7,997 bases of DNA, taken from NCBI GenBank assembly GCA_043809265.1, contig JAZDDY010000146.1:1-7997 (forward strand), written 5' to 3'. A program made the translations under genes and the position numbers. The stretch comes from JAPLVS01 sp043809265. Lineage in GTDB: Archaea > Iainarchaeota > Iainarchaeia > Iainarchaeales > DTGL01. Shown one piece after another: positions 1 to 6,179 of this stretch (positions are counted from its first letter, which is position 1; each line of letters begins with the position of its first letter). Below the pieces are notes generated by a model. It was not told the DNA's origin. It saw nothing but the letters and a program-made list of their open reading frames with translations, and ran no database searches.

Positions 1-1
1 G

Positions 2-418
2 CTTGCGATTGCATTGGCGCTTTACGGCAATGTCGAATTGTTTTTTATTGCGCCTGAAATGCTTGCCATGCCGCAGGACATAAAGGACGAAATCAAGGGA
101 AAGGTCAAATTCGAGGAAGGCGCGGACCTGGAAAAATTCATAGGCGGCCTTGACGTGCTTTACGCCACAAGGATCCAAAAGGAACGCTTCCCTGACCCGA
201 CAGAATACGAAAAAGTCAAGGACGCTTACATTATCGGCACTGAAACCCTGAAAGGCGTGAAGCCTTCGTTCAGGCTCATGCATCCCCTGCCGAGGGTGAA
301 CGAGATAAGCACCGACTTGGACAAAACGCCTCACGCGCTTTATTTCGAGCAGGCGCGCAACGGCATTCCTGTAAGGGAGGCGTTGCTTGCAATGCTTTGC
401 GGGGTGAGAAAATGGTGA
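2..418 (+). CDS. pyrB: Aspartate carbamoyltransferase catalytic chain, C-terminal part (5' end outside window)
   Basis: Catalytic chain of aspartate transcarbamoylase, which joins carbamoyl phosphate and L-aspartate into N-carbamoyl-L-aspartate in the cytoplasm, the committed step of UMP synthesis. The visible 138 residues are the aspartate-binding domain; the family is about 305-310 residues, so roughly 170 N-terminal residues lie upstream of the window. The fragment carries TRIQKER (fragment residues 56-62), matching the TRVQKER of the E. coli 240s loop that holds aspartate-binding Arg and Gln. It also has HPLPRVNEISTDLDKTPHA (94-112), the diagnostic HPLPR segment, and ends with YFEQARNGIPVREALLAML. 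The reading frame is open from base 2, so the TTG at 14 is not a real start. The last 7 bases overlap the pyrI start at 412, indicating a co-transcribed pair whose products form the holoenzyme. Identification is very secure. Confidence 0.97.
   Translation, partial: LAIALALYGNVELFFIAPEMLAMPQDIKDEIKGKVKFEEGADLEKFIGGLDVLYATRIQKERFPDPTEYEKVKDAYIIGTETLKGVKPSFRLMHPLPRVNEISTDLDKTPHALYFEQARNGIPVREALLAMLCGVRKW
403..408 (+). promoter_or_regulatory. Shine-Dalgarno site of pyrI
   Basis: GGTGAG lies 3 nt before the ATG at 412 and inside the end of pyrB. It matches the archaeal anti-Shine-Dalgarno and decides the pyrI start: the TTG at 397 in the same frame would lie upstream of the site, and the ATG at 424 is too far from it. 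Confidence 0.7.
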
Positions 419-876
419 AAAAAATGGAAAGGGGCCTTTATCTCAAGCCGATCGACAAGGGCACGACAATAGACCACCTGCCGGCCGGCACAGCACTGAA
501 AGTCCTTAAAATCGTTGGCGAAGGCAGCGATGCCGTGACAGTCGCAATCAGGGTGCCAAGCCACAAGATGGGCATCAAGGATTTGGTCTTTATTGAAAAC
601 AGGTTTTTGTCCCAGGGAGAATGCGACAAGATAGCGCTTGTGGCAAGGAACGCGACAATAAACCACATAATCGGCGGCGAAGTCAAGCAAAAATTAAAGC
701 TTGCAATGCCAAAGGAAGTAACAGGCATCCTGGAATGCATCAATCCCAAATGCATAACCAACATAGAGGGCATTCCTGGAAAGTTCGCGATTTCAGACAA
801 CCCTGAAACCGCGAAATGCTTTTACTGCGAGAAAAAAATGAGCCACGAGGAAATCGCCTCAAGGATAAAAGTTTGA
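412..876 (+). CDS. pyrI: Aspartate carbamoyltransferase regulatory chain
   Basis: Regulatory subunit of aspartate transcarbamoylase. In the known family it binds nucleotide effectors (CTP, ATP) in its N-terminal domain and contacts the catalytic chain through a C-terminal zinc domain. The product is 154 residues, almost the E. coli length of 153. The N-terminal domain carries KGTTIDHLPAG (residues 16-26), equivalent to the E. coli nucleotide-site segment RGTVIDHIPA, followed by IKDLVFIENRFLS (55-67). The zinc ligands are all present: C109 and C114 (ECINPKC) and C136 and C139 (CFYC), the same C-X4-C / C-X2-C pattern as E. coli. The ATG at 412 was chosen for its Shine-Dalgarno site; it overlaps pyrB by 7 nt. 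The stop codon at 874-876 is formed at the junction of an exact 15-bp tandem repeat. Without the second copy the protein would end four residues later (WTFC). All recognisable domains are complete, so the gene is probably functional. Confidence 0.96.
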   Translation: MVKKMERGLYLKPIDKGTTIDHLPAGTALKVLKIVGEGSDAVTVAIRVPSHKMGIKDLVFIENRFLSQGECDKIALVARNATINHIIGGEVKQKLKLAMPKEVTGILECINPKCITNIEGIPGKFAISDNPETAKCFYCEKKMSHEEIASRIKV

Positions 877-890
877 AGGATAAAAGTTTG
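861..890 (+). repeat. Exact 15-bp tandem duplication across the pyrI stop codon
   Basis: The sequence AAGGATAAAAGTTTG occurs twice back to back, at 861-875 and 876-890, with no mismatch. The first copy encodes the last residues of PyrI. The TGA stop (874-876) consists of the last two bases of copy 1 and the first base of copy 2, so the duplication itself makes the stop. In the same frame, copy 2 runs on through WTFC to a TGA at 901-903, which would be the natural end if only one copy were present. Confidence 0.93.
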
Positions 891-925
891 GACCTTCTGC
901 TGAAAAGCCGCAAGAAAGTGTGAAC

Positions 926-2248
926 ATGGCCATAAAAAAGCCCGAACTGGTTTTGAAAAACTGCAGGGCTTTCGTTGAAGGCAAAATCCTCGAATGCAAT
1001 ATCGGCATCAAAAACGGAGAAATTTTCGCAGTGAAAAAAATCCTTTTCGGGGAAAAAGAAATCGACTGCTCGCACAGGCTTGTTTTGCCTGGCGCGATAG
1101 ACGTGCACGTGCATTTCAGGGTTCCAGGGCAGGAGCGCAAGGCAGACTGGGAGCATGAGAGCAAAGCAGCACTGCACGGCGGCATCACAACAGTGATGGA
1201 CATGCCGAACAACAAGTCCGGAATCTGCACCGCAAAGCTTCTTGAGAAAAAAAGGGAAATTGTTTCGAAAAAGGCAGGGGTTGATTTCGGCCTTCATTTC
1301 GGGGCAGGCCCTGCAAGCCTTGAAGAGATTTCCAAGGCGAAAAATTTTGGCGCGGTGAAAATTTACATGGGTTCCACGACAGGCGACCTGCTTTTGGGCG
1401 AAAGGGAACAACAGCTCGCGGCTTTCAAGCAGGCGAAAGAAAACCGGAAACTTGTGATGGTGCACGCGGAAGACGAAAAAACAATTCTTGAAAACACGGC
1501 AAAGGCGAAAAAGAACAATTGGGACAACGTGAAATACCATGCGCAGATAAGGCCGCCTGAAGCCGAAACAAAGGCAGTGAAGAGGGCATTGGCTTTGTGT
1601 GCGGAAACAGGTGCGAAACTGCACGTGTGCCATGTTTCGAGCGCAGAAAGCCTTCCATTCATCGAACAGGCGAAAAAATGGGGCGCTGTCTCATGCGGAG
1701 TCACCCCAAACCACCTGTTCCTTTCTTCGGATGATGCAAAAAAACTCGGGAACCTTGTGAAGGTCAATCCGCCGCTGGGGCCGAGGCATAACAGGGCAAT
1801 GCTCTGGCAGGCTTTAAGGGAAGGAAAATTCGACACAATCGAATCGGACCATGCCCCGCATACCGAAGAGGAAAAGCAGGCTTCTTATTTTGATGCGCCT
1901 TCAGGAATTCCCGGAGTTGAAACAATGCTCCCTCTTTTGCTGGACGCACATAGCAGGAAACTCGTAAGCCTGGGAACTATTGCCGCTTGCCTGTGCGAAA
2001 ACCCGGCAAAAATTTTCGGTCTTGAAGCCAAGGGCGCAATTGCAAAAGGAAAGGACGCAGACCTTGTCGTAATCGATTTGAGAAAGGAATACAGGGTGGA
2101 TTCAGGGAGAATGTTCACAAAATGCGGCTGGACGCCGTTCGAAGGATGGAGGCTTAAAGGCCTTGTTGAAAAAACCTTTTTGCGGGGCGAACTGAGGCAC
2201 GATGAAGGTGAAATAATAGAAGGGAAAGGAATCGATGTTTTTTTATGA
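926..2248 (+). CDS. pyrC: Dihydroorotase (class I type)
   Basis: Zinc amidohydrolase that reversibly cyclises N-carbamoyl-L-aspartate to dihydroorotate, the third step of de novo UMP synthesis. The product is 440 residues, typical of the longer class I enzymes (about 420-450) rather than the roughly 350-residue class II form of E. coli. Visible motifs in order are DVHVHFRVPG with metal ligands H61 and H63; TVMDMPNN (89-96); AVKIYMGSTTGDLL with K145 at the position of the bridging carboxylated lysine found in many relatives; VHAEDE with H180; HVCHVSS with H236; and SDHAPHT with catalytic/metal Asp308. The C-terminal part returns to the small composite beta domain (GAIAKGKDADLVVIDL, 370-385). 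The ATG at 926 was preferred over an in-frame GTG at 920, which would add two residues; the site GTGTGA just upstream supports neither strongly. The 49-bp gap after pyrI contains the second copy of the 15-bp duplication. Allantoinase is a relative, but operon context makes dihydroorotase the clear call. Confidence 0.95.
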   Translation: MAIKKPELVLKNCRAFVEGKILECNIGIKNGEIFAVKKILFGEKEIDCSHRLVLPGAIDVHVHFRVPGQERKADWEHESKAALHGGITTVMDMPNNKSGICTAKLLEKKREIVSKKAGVDFGLHFGAGPASLEEISKAKNFGAVKIYMGSTTGDLLLGEREQQLAAFKQAKENRKLVMVHAEDEKTILENTAKAKKNNWDNVKYHAQIRPPEAETKAVKRALALCAETGAKLHVCHVSSAESLPFIEQAKKWGAVSCGVTPNHLFLSSDDAKKLGNLVKVNPPLGPRHNRAMLWQALREGKFDTIESDHAPHTEEEKQASYFDAPSGIPGVETMLPLLLDAHSRKLVSLGTIAACLCENPAKIFGLEAKGAIAKGKDADLVVIDLRKEYRVDSGRMFTKCGWTPFEGWRLKGLVEKTFLRGELRHDEGEIIEGKGIDVFL

Positions 2249-2250
2249 AT

Positions 2251-2258
2251 GGAGGGTG
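2251..2258 (+). promoter_or_regulatory. Shine-Dalgarno site of pyrE
   Basis: GGAGGGTG sits 5 nt before the ATG at 2264, in the 15-bp gap after pyrC. It is the strongest ribosome binding site in the window and fixes the start at 2264 rather than the out-of-frame ATG at 2268. Confidence 0.75.
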
Positions 2259-2263
2259 TTTGA

Positions 2264-2905
2264 ATGAATGCTGAAAATGTTGCTGAAATATTGCTTGAAA
2301 TAAAGGCTGTGACATTGAACCCAAGCAAGCCTTACAGGTATGCTTCGGGAATCCTTTCGCCTATTTACACTGACAATCGGCTTTTGATGGGCTACCCTGA
2401 GCACAGGAAAAAAATCATCGGCGCAATGGCCGAGCTCATGGAAAAAAGGAAAATAAAATGCAATGTGATTGCCGGCACTGCAACCGCAGGAATACCGCAC
2501 GCCGCCTGGCTTGCCGATAAAACAGGAAAGCCGATGGTTTATGTGCGGAGCGAGGAAAAACAGCACGGCAAGCAGAACAAAATCGAGGGCCTGGTGCAGA
2601 AAGGCTGGAAGGCGGTCGTGGTCGAAGACCTCATAAGCACAGGCGGCAGCTCTGTTGAAACGGTCAGGGGCCTGAGGGAGGCTGGAATTAAAACAGAGGA
2701 CATTGTGGCGATTTTCACCTACAACATGAAGGCGGCGACAGACAAGTTCCTCGCGGAAAAAATCTCGCTTTTCGCGCTCACAGATTTCGCTACTTTAATA
2801 AATGTCGCTGCAAAGAAAAAATACATCACGGAACAGGAAAAAGAAACAGCATTGGAATGGAACAAGGACCCAAAGGGCTGGGGCAAAGAAATGGGATTCG
2901 AGTGA
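2264..2905 (+). CDS. pyrE: Orotate phosphoribosyltransferase
   Basis: Transfers the 5-phosphoribosyl group of PRPP to orotate, giving OMP and pyrophosphate, the fifth step of UMP synthesis. The product is 213 residues, normal for bacterial and archaeal single-domain enzymes. The PRPP-binding signature of the type I phosphoribosyltransferase fold is at 118-130 (VVVEDLISTGGSS). The flexible catalytic loop follows VYVRSEEKQHGKQNKIEG (92-109), with Arg95, Lys99, His101 and Lys103 at the positions expected for OPRTases. The orotate-side segment is KPYRYASGILSPIYTDNR (22-39), close to the family pattern SGxxSPxYxDxR. Spacing is tight on both sides (15 bp from pyrC, 12 bp to pyrF), so it is part of one transcript, and pairing with pyrF matches its metabolic partner. 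Nothing in the sequence looks damaged. Confidence 0.96.
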   Translation: MNAENVAEILLEIKAVTLNPSKPYRYASGILSPIYTDNRLLMGYPEHRKKIIGAMAELMEKRKIKCNVIAGTATAGIPHAAWLADKTGKPMVYVRSEEKQHGKQNKIEGLVQKGWKAVVVEDLISTGGSSVETVRGLREAGIKTEDIVAIFTYNMKAATDKFLAEKISLFALTDFATLINVAAKKKYITEQEKETALEWNKDPKGWGKEMGFE

Positions 2906-2908
2906 ACC

Positions 2909-2913
2909 GGTGA
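2909..2913 (+). promoter_or_regulatory. Shine-Dalgarno site of pyrF
   Basis: GGTGA lies 4 nt before the ATG at 2918, inside the 12-bp gap between pyrE and pyrF. It is the same core as the pyrI site and supports the chosen start. Confidence 0.7.
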
Positions 2914-2917
2914 AAAA

Positions 2918-3772
2918 ATGGATTACGCTGAATTCCTGAAAAAGAGCGCGGCAGAGCGCAAAAGCATCGCCTGCGTCGGCATCGACCCGGTCCTTGAAAA
3001 AATCCCGGTAAAAGGGCAGGGTGTTGAGGAAACGCTGGTGTTTTTCTATTCTGAAATCATCGGCGCATTCGAGTCAGAGAACGAGTGGCCTTCGGCCTTC
3101 AAACCCAATTATGCATTTTTCGCGCAGTACGGCTTTGAAGGATTGAGAGCGCTCCAAAAAATAATCGAAATTGTAAAAAAAACAGGCATTCCCTTGATTT
3201 TCGACGGCAAGCGCGGCGACATCGGCAATACAAGCAAGGCCTACGCCGCGGAAGCGTTCGATTTCTGGAATGCCGATGCGCTCACAGTAAGCCCTTTCCT
3301 TGGAAAGGATTCAGTGAATCCCTTCCTTGAAAAGGCTGCGGCAAAAGGCAAAGGCCTTTATTTCCTGAATCGCACCTCGAATCCCGGCGCAGCCGAATTC
3401 CAAAGCCTTTTGGCCGATGGAAAGCCGCTTTACATGATTACAAGCGAAAAAATCGCGCTTTGGAACAAGGAATGTGCGGGAGCAGGCGCCGTAGTCGGGG
3501 CGACATCACTGCCTGAACTGGAGCAGATTGCAAAATTCTATGCTTCGCAAAAAGCATTCGTGCCTTTGCTTATCCCGGGAGTCGGCTCCCAGGGCGGCTC
3601 GGCAAAGGAAACAGTTGCAGTGCTCGAAAAGTGCGGTTATCCCCTGCATTTGGCGCGCATCAATTCCTCGGGCGGAATAAATTTCGCTTTCGAAAAAACA
3701 GGCTCAAGCGATTTCGCAGGCGCGGCAGCAAAGGCTTTAAGGGAATTGAACAAAGAGATAGGATACAAGTGA
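2918..3772 (+). CDS. pyrF: Orotidine 5'-phosphate decarboxylase, type 2 (long form)
   Basis: Decarboxylates OMP to UMP, completing de novo pyrimidine nucleotide synthesis. The product is 284 residues, clearly longer than the usual archaeal type 1 enzyme (about 210-230) and within the range of the type 2 subfamily. The catalytic charged network appears as FDGKRGDIGNTSKAYA (95-110), with Asp96, Lys98 and Asp101 corresponding to the D-x-K-x-x-D signature; the extended RGDIGxT form is typical of type 2. Other family segments are ACVGIDP (18-24) for the first strand, AFKPNYAFF (60-68), VSPFLGKDSVNPFL (124-137), NRTSNPG (151-157) and LLIPGVGSQGG (217-227), the phosphate-binding loop. It is flanked 12 bp upstream by pyrE and 10 bp downstream by the LOG-family gene. 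The identification is secure; the type 2 assignment rests on length and motif form. Confidence 0.95.
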   Translation: MDYAEFLKKSAAERKSIACVGIDPVLEKIPVKGQGVEETLVFFYSEIIGAFESENEWPSAFKPNYAFFAQYGFEGLRALQKIIEIVKKTGIPLIFDGKRGDIGNTSKAYAAEAFDFWNADALTVSPFLGKDSVNPFLEKAAAKGKGLYFLNRTSNPGAAEFQSLLADGKPLYMITSEKIALWNKECAGAGAVVGATSLPELEQIAKFYASQKAFVPLLIPGVGSQGGSAKETVAVLEKCGYPLHLARINSSGGINFAFEKTGSSDFAGAAAKALRELNKEIGYK

Positions 3773-3782
3773 ACGTGATTTT

Positions 3783-4337
3783 ATGAAGAAAGCAATCGGA
3801 TTCATCGGCTCCGCCGTAAGGGAAGTGGAGCCGAAAAAAGCGAAACTCGCAAGGGCCCTTGGAAGGATTGCGGCTGAAAAAGGCTTCATTGTTTTTTCAG
3901 GCGCATGCCCCGGCTATCCGCTTGAGGCGGCAAGAGGCGCAAAAGAGGCCGGCGCTACAGTCATCGGGATTTCGCCTGCGCAAAATTTCGAAATGCACAC
4001 AAAGGAATGGAAATACCCGACAGAAGAATTCGATTCCATTGTTTTCACAGGCATGGGGCGTGCAAGGAATTTCCTGCTTGTCAGGGCATGCGATGCGCTT
4101 GTGGTGCTCGAAGGAAGGGTCGGCACACTGAATGAAATCACCTGCGCCTACGACGAAGGCAAAATAATCGCGGTCATGGAAGGAATGGGCGGAATCGCTT
4201 CGCACATGCGCGAGCTCAAAAAATGGTTTTCCGATTCAGGCAAAAACACAGGAGCGCAGATTATTTTCGCAAAAAAGCCGGAAGAATTGATTGGGAAAAT
4301 TGAGAGGCTTTTGAGCCAAAAAAGGAAGCAAGCCTAA
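3783..4337 (+). CDS. LOG-family (lysine decarboxylase-like fold) nucleotide-binding protein
   Basis: A 184-residue Rossmann-fold protein of the LOG / TIGR00725-like group. Characterised LOG enzymes hydrolyse nucleoside 5'-monophosphates to free base and ribose 5-phosphate; the old name 'lysine decarboxylase' is a mis-annotation. Visible features are a first strand with IGFIGSAV (5-12), FSGACPGYPLEAARGAKEAG (38-57), VIGISPAQN (60-68), the Arg-containing GMGRARNFLLVRACDALVVL (90-109), and the signature GRVGTLNE (111-118). The usual form is PGGxGTxxE: the catalytic-type Glu118 and the GT are kept, but the leading Pro is Glu110 and the second Gly is Arg112. It follows pyrF by 10 bp with GTGAT 3 nt before the ATG, so it is probably the last gene of the pyrimidine operon. 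A UMP/CMP/OMP nucleosidase or housekeeping role is possible; the substrate cannot be read from the sequence. A DprA or molybdopterin-binding relative is less likely. Confidence 0.8.
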   Translation: MKKAIGFIGSAVREVEPKKAKLARALGRIAAEKGFIVFSGACPGYPLEAARGAKEAGATVIGISPAQNFEMHTKEWKYPTEEFDSIVFTGMGRARNFLLVRACDALVVLEGRVGTLNEITCAYDEGKIIAVMEGMGGIASHMRELKKWFSDSGKNTGAQIIFAKKPEELIGKIERLLSQKRKQA

Positions 4338-4432
4338 CCGGGTTTAATTTCAAGGGAACCGAATCTTCTTCTGTTGCTTGCCGGCATTGTTCTGCGAAAG
4401 GCTTAACTAGTAGAAAGGAGTATATTAGTGCC
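4338..4432 (+). promoter_or_regulatory. Intergenic region with probable promoter for the cysteine-repeat gene
   Basis: This 95-bp gap separates the pyrimidine operon from the next gene. The only promoter-like element is CGAAAGGCTTAACTAG at 4395-4410, a purine-rich BRE-like stretch followed by an A/T-rich box. The box is centred about 26-27 nt before the ATG at 4433, where an archaeal TATA box would sit for a leaderless transcript. GGAG at 4417-4420 is 12 nt before the ATG, too far for a good ribosome binding site. No clear hairpin or long T-run terminator is seen after the operon; the short GGTTTAATTT at 4341-4350 is weak. Confidence 0.4.
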
Positions 4433-4999
4433 ATGTCAGCGAACAAAAAAAGACTGGCAATCATCCTGGCTTTAATCGCCCTTATCATCATACTCGCCCT
4501 GCTGTTTGCAGGCCCCCCGGGCCCAGGCATGCAGGCAGTTAATCCGCAAGGCGCCAAACCAACCGCAACCCCGATGCCTGTCATTCCGTCGCCGCCCCAG
4601 GAATCGATCGGGCTTGCGCTTTCGGCATGTGATAAGCTCCAAGACCAGCTGTTGAAAGATACCTGTTATTCGGGTATTGCTGTGGCAGGGCAGGACTCTT
4701 CAATCTGCGAAAAAATGCAGGGCCAAACAGCAAAAAATAATTGCTATGCAGGTATTGCCAGAATCAAGCAGGACTCTTCAATCTGTGAAAAAATACAGGA
4801 CCAGAACTCAAAAGATTACTGCTATCGGACCCTCGGCATAAGCATGCAGGACCCCTCGATTTGCGGAAAAATACAGGGCCAAGACGAAAAAAACCTGTGC
4901 TATCAAAAGGTTGCCAGGCTCAAGGCAGACCCTTCAATCTGCGAAAAAATAGAAGACCAGCAAAGCAGAAGCCTCTGTGTTGTGAGCAGCCGCAGGTAA
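4433..4999 (+). CDS. Membrane-anchored protein with five 26-residue two-cysteine repeats
   Basis: A 188-residue protein of unknown function with three clear parts. Residues 1-7 are basic (MSANKKR) and 8-26 form a strongly hydrophobic helix (Ile/Leu/Ala), a signal anchor or signal peptide that would place the rest outside the cell. No lipobox cysteine follows. Residues 27-57 are a Pro/Gly-rich linker. Residues 64-182 are five tandem units of exactly 26 residues: first cysteines at 66, 92, 118, 144 and 170; second cysteines at 78, 104, 130, 156 and 182, always C-X11-C. The unit reads roughly S-I-C-E-K-I-Q-x-Q-x3-K-x2-C-Y-x2-(I/V)-A-x4-(Q/A)-D; the fifth copy stops after its second cysteine, followed by VVSSRR. 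Ten regularly placed cysteines in an exported domain suggest intra-repeat disulfides in a helical-repeat array, though metal binding is not excluded. It appears to have its own promoter and converges with the peptidase gene. The gene call is secure; the function is not recognised. Confidence 0.85.
   Translation: MSANKKRLAIILALIALIIILALLFAGPPGPGMQAVNPQGAKPTATPMPVIPSPPQESIGLALSACDKLQDQLLKDTCYSGIAVAGQDSSICEKMQGQTAKNNCYAGIARIKQDSSICEKIQDQNSKDYCYRTLGISMQDPSICGKIQGQDEKNLCYQKVARLKADPSICEKIEDQQSRSLCVVSSRR
4622..4981 (+). repeat. Five tandem 78-bp coding repeats
   Basis: Coding repeat units begin at 4622, 4700, 4778, 4856 and 4934, a 78-bp period, with the last unit incomplete. Similarity is visible in the DNA as well as the protein: CAGGACTCTTCAATCTG is identical at 4691-4707 and 4769-4785, and the start of each later unit reads TCAATCTG(C/T)GAAAAAAT or a close variant. 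The first unit is the most diverged. This pattern indicates growth by tandem duplication in frame. Confidence 0.88.
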
Positions 5000-5024
5000 A
5001 CAGGCAAACTTGCAGAGAGTTCGG

Positions 5025-6179
5025 TCATTTTTTGCCCAGCAAGTCAGCTGAAACCAGCGCCATGATTTGCGCGAATTCCACGAGCTGTTTTATTTCTATG
5101 AATTCGTTGCTTTCGTGCGCGACCATCTTCCCGGGTCCGAAACCGATGGCCGGAATGCATTTTTCCAGGAATTTTTTTGCGACGGTGGTGCCTGCCATCC
5201 CTGCAAGCGAAGGCTTTTTTCCGGTAATTTTTTTCGCGTTTCTTTCAATCGACTTGACCAATGGAATGTTGCCGCTTATCTCGAAAGGCATCTGGCAGTC
5301 TATGACTGAAACGTTTGCGCCGTGCTTTTTCGCAACACTTTTGATGCGCCTGAATATCTCCCGCGGCCCCTGCCCGGGAATGAACCTTATGTCGATTTTT
5401 GCCTCGCAATAGGCTGGCACGATGTTTATCGCTTCGCCGCCGCAGATTGTGCCGATGTTCAGGGTGGCCGACTTGAAGTATCTGCTTTTGCAGGAAGGCA
5501 TTTTAATTTTTTTTAATTCGCACAAAAAATGCCCCATTTTTGCAATCGCGTTTTCGCCCTTTTCAGGCTCGGAACCGTGCGCCTGCTTTCCGAAAGCCTC
5601 AGCTTTCACGTGCAAAAGCCCTTTCTCGGCGACAGAAATTTTTTGGTTTTCAGTGAAAATGTCAGGCACCACCACAAAATCAGGCCTGATTTTGTTTTCT
5701 TGCAGGAGGAATGCCATGCCAAGCCCTGAGCCCCTCTCCTCATCTGCCGCCGCGAGAACAGAAATTGTCCCTTTCAATTCCTTTTCGTGCTTTTTCATTG
5801 CGGAAAGGAATATCGCTGACGCGGCAAGCGGGCCCTTGTTGTCTGCAGAACCCCTCCCGAAAATTTTCCCATTTTTCAGAACTGCTTTGAAAGGCTCGGT
5901 TTTCCATCCGCCGCCTGCAGGCACGACATCGGAGTGCAATGCAACCATGAGCTCAGGCCCGCCTTGGCCGATCGAGGCGACAAGGCTGGTTCTGCCTTTT
6001 TCTTTCTCGAATTTCCTGCACCTTATTTTGTGTTTTTTGAAATATTTTTCAAGCACGCCGGCGGCAAGGAATTCATTGCCAGGGGGATTAACTGTTTTTT
6101 TGGAGACAAGTTCTGCAAGCAGCCCTGCAATCTCTTTTTCCCTTCCGGCTAGTTCCAGGGCTGTTTTTTCTGCATCCAT
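5025..6179 (-). CDS. M20-family metallopeptidase / deacylase (ArgE/DapE/CPG2-like)
   Basis: A cytoplasmic di-zinc hydrolase of 384 residues with the full M20 layout. Motifs in order are LVSKKTVNPPGNE (24-36); LHSDVVPAGG with metal ligand H82 and Asp84 (81-90); FGRGSADNKGPLAA with bridging Asp113 (107-120); AADEERGSG with the catalytic Glu147 and metal Glu148 (144-152); VVVPDIF with Asp173 at the third ligand position (169-175); the dimerisation-domain GKQAHGSEPEKGENAIA with His201 (197-212); and GPGKMVAHESNEFI with C-terminal ligand His355 (348-361). The ATG at 6179 was chosen: a TTG at 6212 is possible in frame but lies upstream of the A/T box, and no ribosome binding site supports it. Family members include acetylornithine deacetylase, succinyl-diaminopimelate desuccinylase, carboxypeptidase G2 and dipeptidases; no biosynthetic neighbour settles the choice. 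It ends 25 bp from the convergent cysteine-repeat gene. Family membership is secure; the substrate is open. Confidence 0.88.
   Translation of the reverse strand: MDAEKTALELAGREKEIAGLLAELVSKKTVNPPGNEFLAAGVLEKYFKKHKIRCRKFEKEKGRTSLVASIGQGGPELMVALHSDVVPAGGGWKTEPFKAVLKNGKIFGRGSADNKGPLAASAIFLSAMKKHEKELKGTISVLAAADEERGSGLGMAFLLQENKIRPDFVVVPDIFTENQKISVAEKGLLHVKAEAFGKQAHGSEPEKGENAIAKMGHFLCELKKIKMPSCKSRYFKSATLNIGTICGGEAINIVPAYCEAKIDIRFIPGQGPREIFRRIKSVAKKHGANVSVIDCQMPFEISGNIPLVKSIERNAKKITGKKPSLAGMAGTTVAKKFLEKCIPAIGFGPGKMVAHESNEFIEIKQLVEFAQIMALVSADLLGKK

Noticed and set aside
14..418. TTG at 14 as the start of a short complete gene
   Set aside because: The frame is open to the window edge and the protein is clearly the C-terminal domain of PyrB.
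740..1633. 297-residue - strand open frame opposite pyrI and pyrC
   Set aside because: Its Phe/Cys/His/Arg-rich sequence is typical of the reverse of a coding frame, it shows no motif, and the + strand genes are certain.
2245..2274. Tiny ATG-led frame overlapping the pyrC stop (a nine-residue leader-like peptide)
   Set aside because: It covers the pyrE binding site by chance, has no regulatory codon run, and no hairpin suggests attenuation.
4338..4432. Small RNA or riboswitch in the gap after the pyrimidine operon
   Set aside because: No stable hairpin set or known aptamer motif could be seen in these 95 bases.
4970..4999. Possible frameshift truncating a sixth repeat in the cysteine-repeat gene
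   Set aside because: The bases after the stop in the other frames do not resume the repeat consensus, so the protein appears to end naturally.
4861..5412. 183-residue + strand frame from the end of the repeat gene into the peptidase gene
   Set aside because: It spans the end of one real gene and the antisense of another; no motif or binding site is present.
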